A program made the translations under genes and the position numbers. The notes under the pieces were generated by a model, which worked only from the letters and a program-made list of their open reading frames with translations, searched no databases and was not told the DNA's origin. DNA of 38,354 nt, from positions 126,223 through 164,576 of the forward strand of contig MFNE01000010.1 of assembly GCA_001783695.1 (NCBI GenBank), written 5' to 3'. Below, in pieces: positions 32,838 through 38,354 of this stretch (its first letter is position 1; the number at the start of each line of letters is the position of its first letter). The stretch is from Candidatus Lambdaproteobacteria bacterium RIFOXYD2_FULL_50_16. GTDB lineage: Bacteria > SAR324 > XYD2-FULL-50-16.

Positions 32838-34996
32838 AACGCCTCTTGACGACGCAGCCAAAAACACTTCGCCACCCAACCCAAAAAAACTGCGATTAAA
32901 TTGAGCTTGAACAATGAGTCGTAGGCGTCCTGATAATGGAATTCCAGATCATACGCTCCAGCGGGTAATTCCACATATTGCATATTGTACGCAGCCCTAT
33001 GGATCGCCAACTCCTTGCCCCCGGCCCGAGCCTTCCAATGGGCATCCCAATTGACCAAGCGTAGTAATAAAGCTGGTTGTTCTAAATTGACTTGCATCCG
33101 TCTTAGGTTCGGATCGGGACGCTCAGGCAAGTAATAACAGAGCCCTGTTTGAGGACAATATTTCCCGTCGCCCTCCCCTTCCCTCCGCAACTCTGCCCAA
33201 TCCCCCCGATTGCCTTCAAGTTCTTGAAAGACTACTTTGTATATGGCTTCGGGGGACTCCAATTGCTCACGTTGTTCTAAGTCAAAAAGATGAAATATCG
33301 GTGCCATTTTATCTGCCAACACCCCTGCATCCGCCTCCAACTCTTTTAACAACGGGAAAAAATCTTTTTGGACCATGAAGAGTTCTTCAGGAAACCGGTG
33401 GTACCATTGGTTGTATTTCTCTTCTATTGGCAAAATAAAAAAGGGAAGGGCCAAAGGTAAGGTACGGGAATAGGCAAACCACTCATTGTTGACAAAGCCT
33501 GCAATATTAGGCCTTGGGGCTCTGACCGCGGCATTGCGAATCTGTTGGTCGTACTGTCCTGCCAGCAGAACAAATTGAATCCCCAACACCACAAGCAACA
33601 TGGGCGCTTTAAAACGGCCTTTTCCAAAAATAGCCAACAGCACCCCCAAAACTCCAAAAACCCAAACAATTTGCCAAACCACTTCCGGCCATTTTTGGTC
33701 GGGCGTTAGATCCATAAGTTGCTTTACCAACAATAACCCCAGGGCCAAAAGCCCCAGCTTTACCCAAGCCGGGCGACTGCCCCGCACCTGAACCAGCCCC
33801 TCCAATCCCACCAAAAGAAGAAAAAATCCCGAATAGGCCCCAAAATGAAAGGCGTGCCGGGCGTAATTCATCAGTGGCAAGCTAACAAATAGATCCCACA
33901 GGGGCGTAGCGCGCCCCAGCGACAACCACCAAAGCATCAGGGCCGGTGCCATTAAAAACCAGCCCCGTCGGCTAAGCAAAGCCAGGGGAGCCAAAAGAAC
34001 GATAAACGCGCCTAGGTAAAAGCTGTTGTGATTTGCTAATTCTGGATTAACCCATTGGGCACTATACTTCAGCTCCGCACTTACTACCGCTTGCTGCCCT
34101 GTATTCCCGGCGCTGACGGTCCCGGCAATACTCCCCCGAGTTGGACTAAAGTAGTCCCCCAAGACGGTATAGCTATATCCCACCGGCCCCAAGACAACAA
34201 AGAGTGTTGGCAGCAACAAAAGCCAAGCCACCTTGCTTTGAACCAGCGGCAACCACTGATTCCAGGGTGCCAGGCGGCGACCATAAAAAACCAGTCCCGA
34301 AAGGGCACACAAGGCAAAGGCGGTCAACGCGTAGCTGGGGACATAATAGTTTAGCATCGTTGACATCGCCAAAATGCCTAAAATAAGCGCCCCAGGTTTC
34401 TTAGTTTTGATGGCTAGCAACAAAAAGACAGCGACCCACACAAAACCAAATAGAACAGCATGCAATTTAGGTTGCGCCAGCTCAACCCAGATGGCTCCAC
34501 TCAGACAAAGGGTGACCATCCCAAACAGGGCGACACTACGCTGTTCGAAAAGCAGCAAAAATAAAAATCCCGAGCCGGTCACAAACCCTAAAAAAGCAGT
34601 AAAAAAAGCTAGGCTAAACACCTGGGAGGACGAAAGATGAAACCCCCAGAGGGTGGCAAACTTGCCAAATAAAATGGCTTCGGGGAAGTTGATCAAATTA
34701 TTGTAGAGCACAAAGGGCTGACCACCTGACTGGTAGGGTATCCAACCGAAGGTACGTCCCCAAGAGAACCACTGGTTTGCCAGGGTCATCCAGCCTTGAA
34801 GATTTTGTTCCGTATCATGGTTGGGGCCCTTGATTCCCAACACCAGCTCCCAATTGAGCAGCAAAAACACGCTATATAAGCCCACCACAGGCCAAAACAG
34901 GGCTTTTGTGGGCCGCCAAAAGAAAAGCGGTGCTGCGCAAAACAGGGCCAGCACCACACCGATCAATAAGATGTGTTGGTGTAAAATATCCATCAA
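32834..34996 (-). CDS. YfhO/GT-C-like multi-pass membrane protein
   Basis: A 720-residue protein with about 12 membrane segments. The first outside loop has NHDTEQNLQGW, an acidic spot as in the active site of GT-C glycosyltransferases, then ARHAFHFGAYSGFF mid-protein. The C-terminal outside domain has WDAHWKARAGGKELAIHRAAYN and VELPAGAYDLEFHYQ, the pattern that follows the membrane part in YfhO-type proteins. It ends in one more membrane helix. YfhO-type enzymes transfer sugars from lipid carriers, for example onto teichoic acids or glycans. The substrate is unknown. It is coupled to the LamG-like gene. Confidence 0.82.
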   Translation of the reverse strand: MMDILHQHILLIGVVLALFCAAPLFFWRPTKALFWPVVGLYSVFLLLNWELVLGIKGPNHDTEQNLQGWMTLANQWFSWGRTFGWIPYQSGGQPFVLYNNLINFPEAILFGKFATLWGFHLSSSQVFSLAFFTAFLGFVTGSGFLFLLLFEQRSVALFGMVTLCLSGAIWVELAQPKLHAVLFGFVWVAVFLLLAIKTKKPGALILGILAMSTMLNYYVPSYALTAFALCALSGLVFYGRRLAPWNQWLPLVQSKVAWLLLLPTLFVVLGPVGYSYTVLGDYFSPTRGSIAGTVSAGNTGQQAVVSAELKYSAQWVNPELANHNSFYLGAFIVLLAPLALLSRRGWFLMAPALMLWWLSLGRATPLWDLFVSLPLMNYARHAFHFGAYSGFFLLLVGLEGLVQVRGSRPAWVKLGLLALGLLLVKQLMDLTPDQKWPEVVWQIVWVFGVLGVLLAIFGKGRFKAPMLLVVLGIQFVLLAGQYDQQIRNAAVRAPRPNIAGFVNNEWFAYSRTLPLALPFFILPIEEKYNQWYHRFPEELFMVQKDFFPLLKELEADAGVLADKMAPIFHLFDLEQREQLESPEAIYKVVFQELEGNRGDWAELRREGEGDGKYCPQTGLCYYLPERPDPNLRRMQVNLEQPALLLRLVNWDAHWKARAGGKELAIHRAAYNMQYVELPAGAYDLEFHYQDAYDSLFKLNLIAVFLGWVAKCFWLRRQEAL

Positions 34997-35132
34997 TTCT
35001 CAAGATAGAGTGTTCAAGCGACAGCTATAACCTAAGCCCCTATCTGATGGCAAGTCGGTCTGTTTCCTGGCGTTCTGCTCTTTTTTGTGGGTCTTTACCT
35101 CCTGTAGGCTTTCCATTAGGACGCCTTTTTGA

Positions 35133-35165
35133 CTGCCGCCGGATGGTTCCGGCAGGCCCGTCCTT
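35133..35165 (+). terminator. Possible hairpin/terminator before the tRNA relic
   Basis: CTGCCG (35133-35138) and CGGCAG (35150-35155) are perfect complements around an 11-base loop, followed by GCCCGTCCTTTTT. No plus-strand gene lies upstream, so this may be a left-over from a lost gene, or part of the leader of the GT-C-like gene on the minus strand. Confidence 0.3.
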
Positions 35166-35184
35166 TTTGGCCGGTCCACCCTAT

Positions 35185-35256
35185 ACACCCGTAGTTTAGC
35201 TGGATAGAGCGTCGGCTTGTGGAGCCTTAGGCCAGTGGTTCCAAATTGAATCCGCT
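35185..35256 (+). pseudogene. tRNA relic (Arg/His-like)
   Basis: ACACCCG-TA-GTTTAGCTGGATAGAGC (35185-35210) is a near-normal acceptor half and D arm, similar to tRNA-Arg genes. The anticodon loop TTGTGGA would read GTG (His codons), but the stem has only three pairs. The T stem AGTGG/CCGCT pairs, yet the loop is 13 bases (TTCCAAATTGAAT) instead of 7. The 3' acceptor arm is missing: the bases after CCGCT do not pair with ACACCCG. It cannot be a working tRNA. Confidence 0.7.
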
Positions 35257-35282
35257 GCCCAAAGGGCTAGCCTCCCCAGTCT

Positions 35283-36510
35283 TTTGCTTACTATTTTTTA
35301 CGATCTTGTCGTCCAAGTGGTCCTCATCCGCCCAGGCCCTATCTTAGCCGGGGTCAAGCACCCTTACCGCAAAAGGCGTCGGGGTTGGAGCCAGTGACCT
35401 ATCCCCATCCGGCGCTCGAACCAATACTCAAGCGCACCTATGGCACTATCATCTTCCAGGAACAGTTGATGCGGGTGGCCCGGTGGGCGGCTTTACCCCA
35501 GGCGAGGCGGATCAGGTCCGCTAAAACATCAGTGGATTTGCCACTCATGGCGATTTAACTCGTTGGATTCACAAACTGGTCGAAGGCATGGCCGCCGGTG
35601 GGATCGAGCCCCGGTTTATTGAGGAGGTGATTTTGCAGATCAAAGGATTCTCTCGTTACGGTTTCCCCGAGTCTCACGCGGCCAGCTTTGCCCTGATTGC
35701 CTATGCCAGTTGGTGACTCAAGCGGCACCATCTGGCGGCTTTTTTTGCGAGTTTGTTAAACTCCCAGCCCATGGGCTTTTACACCCCCGACAGCCTGATC
35801 AAGGCGGCTCGGCACGATGGGGTGGTGTTGCCGGTTTGTGTGATCCATTCCAAATGGGAGGCCGACTTAGAAACAGGGGCGATTTGGCTGGGTTTTACCC
35901 AAGTGGTGGGCTTAGGCGAGGAGACTGGGCGCTTGATCGAAAGCCGAGGCCCTTGGTGGCGTTTGGAAGATTTTTTAAAAGACCTCACCTTAGCCCGCGA
36001 GAAGGTCTCGCTTTTGGCTTCCGCCAACGCCAATTGAGAGCTTAGCCAAAAAGCGCCGCCCTGCCTTGGGGCGCGCCGAGGGCGAACTAGAGGCGGTCGA
36101 GCTAGACCGCCACGGGCACCAGTTTGGGACGGCATCCAGTGGCTATATTAAAAGAGGAGGCCTGGGTCTATCCAGTGCCACCTAGCGGACTTGTCTCTAG
36201 CGAGCGACTGACCGAGGTGCCTGCTGGGCGGTTTATTGCCTTTTTTGGTAGGGTGCTGGCCAAACAGTCCCCAGGGACGGCCAAGGGGAGGTTGGTTGTC
36301 ACCCTAGAGGACGAAGCGGGCAGCCTACAACTAGTCATCGACCCCAAAACCTACGGTCACTTGGGCGGGATTATGGATAGCCAGTCCTTTTTGTGTGTCT
36401 TCGGACGGCTCGACCGGCGGGAGGGGGCACCCGCCTTGAAGGTCACCCAGGTTTTTCGACTATCGCTTAGCCCAGGTTTTCCCCCTCAAACAGGCTGCAA
36501 ACCCCAATAA
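35283..36510 (+). pseudogene. dnaE2: Decayed error-prone DNA polymerase III alpha subunit, C-terminal part
   Basis: Broken frames together match the second half of DnaE2 (ImuC), the translesion polymerase that acts with ImuA/ImuB. In order: [16 protein letters not shown], then [43 protein letters not shown], stop, [33 protein letters not shown], stop, LKRHHLAAFFASLLNSQP, MGFYTPDSLIKAARHDG, and after another shift TSLGRHPVAILKEEA and an OB-fold (PGTAKGRLVVTLEDEAG). At least four frameshifts and two in-frame stops are present. The thumb/palm part and the PHP half are missing. A stretch of 128 codons at 36124-36510 is open but lacks a real start. imuA/imuB are not in the window. Confidence 0.88.
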
Positions 36511-36574
36511 ACAGGTCCTTCAGCCTCTATCTAAGGTGCGTAATATGTCTAAGCACCCTGGCAATAGAGCCTAA

Positions 36575-38354
36575 GTGATTGGAACGGTCCCTACCCCTTT
36601 GGACCGATTGCCAAAGCAAATAGAAATAGGGCACAATTGGCCCTCAGGCAAACCCGAGGGGGACTCTTTGGCCAAAAAACTGACTCAAAACCTAAGTGCC
36701 AAACGCAAAGGCGAGCAGCTGGTAATGCAGGGGCTGGTACTACTTGATGACCGTAACAACGATCAGGCGGTGGAGCATTTCCGCCAAGCGATCTTGGTGG
36801 GGCGCGAGGCAATAACCCCTTATATGAAAAACCTGTTTACCGGTTTTGTGCTTAACCGGCGCCACCATGAAGCGGTCACCATTGGCCGCCCGCTCACCGC
36901 CTTTTTCCCCAAAGACTATGCCCTTTTCAATGATTTAGGCAATCAATTCCGTCATTTAGGAAAAGCTGAACTCGCGCAAAAATGTTATAAAAAAGCGATT
37001 GAACTAAATCAGGACTGGGACATCCCCTACCTCAATATGGCGGCCCTCTCGGCCAAGGTCGAAAAATATGACGACGAAATCATTCCCCTACTTCACCGGT
37101 TTGATAATATTCGTGATTTTGTGTTGCCCCCCTACAATGGTCGCCCCGATTTTTTAGACCGGATTGAGGCCGAGCTAGCTGTTGAATCAGGTGGGTCCAA
37201 GATCGAGGGGGCCCCTAAGCGTCCGGTTTCGCCCGCCGAAATCATTGACTATTTTAAAAAGAAGGCCCTAGACGCCATTGATCTCGCCCGCGAACGCAAC
37301 CCCAAGGCAGTCGAAAGCGCAGAAAAACACCTAATTAATCTGACACTCTATAGTATTGAGCAACAGGAATTTGCTCAAGCGATGGATGGGGCCTCGCAGT
37401 TTGCAAAACTGGGCAGTCATTATCCCTACGCCGAGATGATGCAGGCGGTTATCTTAGGTCGCCAAGGCAAACTAGAAGAAGCAATCGAGATCCTCAAGGT
37501 AAGCGTCCGTCGCTATCCGCAAGACCGCTATGTGAACGCCAATCTGGGTTTGGCCCTAAGGGCAATAGGGAAAAATCGACTGGCCAAGGTCTATTTTGTA
37601 AGGGCTGGATTTCTGCTAGAACAGTCGTTTGGTTTTTTTTCAAGTCAAGAGATTGAGATTAAGGCACAGGAACATTACCAAGCTCGCCACTTTAGCGAGG
37701 CCGAAAAGCTTTACCAATTAGTCATCGACACTGACCCTCGTGCAGACGCCTGGTATTTAATGGCCCGCTGCCAACATCACCAACAAAATCATAGCCTTGC
37801 ATTCCAGACCCTCAAAAAAGGCCTCGACGTCGCCAATGGGGAACTGGCCAAGCGCGATTACGCGGCCCAGGCCCAAGAATTTTTGATTGAAGAGGCCAAT
37901 AAATCGGTAGAGACAAAACGATTAGAAAAAGCCCTTTCGCTGATGGAATATGCGCTTTATTTTGGCCGCAAACCTGAATTATTAGACCGGGCCAGCCAGG
38001 TTGCCTACCAGTTAGGTGACACCTTTAAATCGGGGCAATATCAGCAGGAATACAACCAAGTAATGGGCCTAGACCGAGACTCACAACAAGAAGCAAAACG
38101 GCAAAAATATATCGCCCAAGGCAAAGAGGCCCTCTCTAAAAAGGACTTTCAAACGGCGATCCACCTCTTCGAGCAAGCCTTCGACCTGAAACTCGACAAA
38201 GACGTGTTTGTTTTCCTCGCCTCGATCTATAAAAAGTTAAAATACCAACGCGCCCTTACTGCCCTGATCAGCCGCTGGAAGTGGATGCAAGAACGCGAAG
38301 ACAAACGAAACCTCGGCCAAACCCGCCAACCCCCCGCCACCCCAGAAGCCACCC
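36575..38354 (+). CDS. Large TPR-repeat protein, 3' end outside the window
   Basis: A frame of 593 codons is open from the stop at 36572 to the window end. The first usable start is GTG at 36575 (then IGTVPTPLDRLPKQIEIG); an ATG comes only about 50 residues later, so GTG is chosen. There is no signal peptide or membrane segment in this part. TPR units are clear: LLDDRNNDQAVEHFRQAILV, LFNDLGNQFRHLGKAELAQK, LGRQGKLEEAIEILKVSVRR, HYQARHFSEAEKLYQLVIDT and LSKKDFQTAIHLFEQAFDLK. It is probably a soluble protein-binding scaffold. It lies 65 bases after the dnaE2 relic. Confidence 0.8.
   Translation, partial: MIGTVPTPLDRLPKQIEIGHNWPSGKPEGDSLAKKLTQNLSAKRKGEQLVMQGLVLLDDRNNDQAVEHFRQAILVGREAITPYMKNLFTGFVLNRRHHEAVTIGRPLTAFFPKDYALFNDLGNQFRHLGKAELAQKCYKKAIELNQDWDIPYLNMAALSAKVEKYDDEIIPLLHRFDNIRDFVLPPYNGRPDFLDRIEAELAVESGGSKIEGAPKRPVSPAEIIDYFKKKALDAIDLARERNPKAVESAEKHLINLTLYSIEQQEFAQAMDGASQFAKLGSHYPYAEMMQAVILGRQGKLEEAIEILKVSVRRYPQDRYVNANLGLALRAIGKNRLAKVYFVRAGFLLEQSFGFFSSQEIEIKAQEHYQARHFSEAEKLYQLVIDTDPRADAWYLMARCQHHQQNHSLAFQTLKKGLDVANGELAKRDYAAQAQEFLIEEANKSVETKRLEKALSLMEYALYFGRKPELLDRASQVAYQLGDTFKSGQYQQEYNQVMGLDRDSQQEAKRQKYIAQGKEALSKKDFQTAIHLFEQAFDLKLDKDVFVFLASIYKKLKYQRALTALISRWKWMQEREDKRNLGQTRQPPATPEAT

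Noticed and set aside
32838-32879. Longer start for the LamG-like gene
   Set aside because: The ATG at 32837 forms an ATGA overlap with the upstream stop and is followed at once by the membrane segment.
35185-35256. Functional tRNA-His or tRNA-Arg gene
   Set aside because: The anticodon stem is broken, the T loop is too long and the 3' acceptor arm is absent.

Overview
This 38.4 kb window comes from a Gram-negative bacterium. Evidence for this is an outer-membrane beta-barrel protein ending in Phe, an exported c4-type dihaem cytochrome, a Tat/lipobox TRAP binding protein, a glnK-amtB pair and bacterial-type two-component and chemotaxis proteins. The protein styles look proteobacterial and point to an aquatic or respiring, motile organism. 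Taxonomy cannot be settled from the sequence alone. The valyl-tRNA synthetase resembles the archaeal/rickettsial-type branch, and at least four decayed loci suggest ongoing gene loss.

Layout. (1) 1-585: 3' end of purT on the plus strand. (2) 587-6905, minus strand: a tightly packed cassette read as pqqD-like protein, ATP-grasp ligase, DapDC/LysA-type PLP decarboxylase, and a urea-transporter/M23-peptidase fusion, followed after 98 bases by an outer-membrane beta-barrel protein and a small exported TPR protein. This is the best candidate for an undescribed system. (3) 7118-14304, minus: valS, a small one-TM protein, pyruvate kinase, a stand-alone response regulator and a PAS hybrid histidine kinase; the last three form a kinase-regulator-pyk array. 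(4) 14550-20243, minus: cytochrome c4 with a textbook terminator, a chemoreceptor ending in a haemerythrin domain, and a complete TRAP transporter (M, Q, P). (5) 20646-23870: a hybrid kinase (+) that overlaps a receiver-only protein (-) tail to tail, then a broken CPA-type cation:proton antiporter with a C-terminal PTS-EIIA-like domain. (6) 23957-27901, plus: cheW, a membrane-anchored coiled-coil/TPR protein with 126-base tandem repeats, glnK (PII) and amtB. (7) 28443-31472: a haem-binding-domain protein (+), a receiver-domain relic (-), then a cNMP-regulated MscS-type channel with a coupled TerB-like protein (-). (8) 31860-34996, minus: a YfhO/GT-C-like membrane protein translationally coupled to a membrane-anchored LamG-like protein. 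(9) 35185-36510, plus: a decayed tRNA and a heavily frameshifted dnaE2 (imuC) relic. (10) 36575-38354: a large TPR protein that runs off the window and starts with GTG.

How genes may work together. The PqqD fold normally binds a peptide or protein partner, ATP-grasp enzymes ligate carboxylates to amines, and type-III PLP decarboxylases remove an amino-acid carboxylate. Placed next to a membrane channel fused to an extracytoplasmic metallopeptidase, they suggest scaffold-linked synthesis or modification of an amino-acid-derived compound, with export or cell-wall action. That is inference. The nitrogen pair glnK-amtB and the TRAP importer serve nutrient uptake. The chemoreceptor with haemerythrin, cheW and several two-component proteins point to oxygen or redox taxis and environmental sensing.
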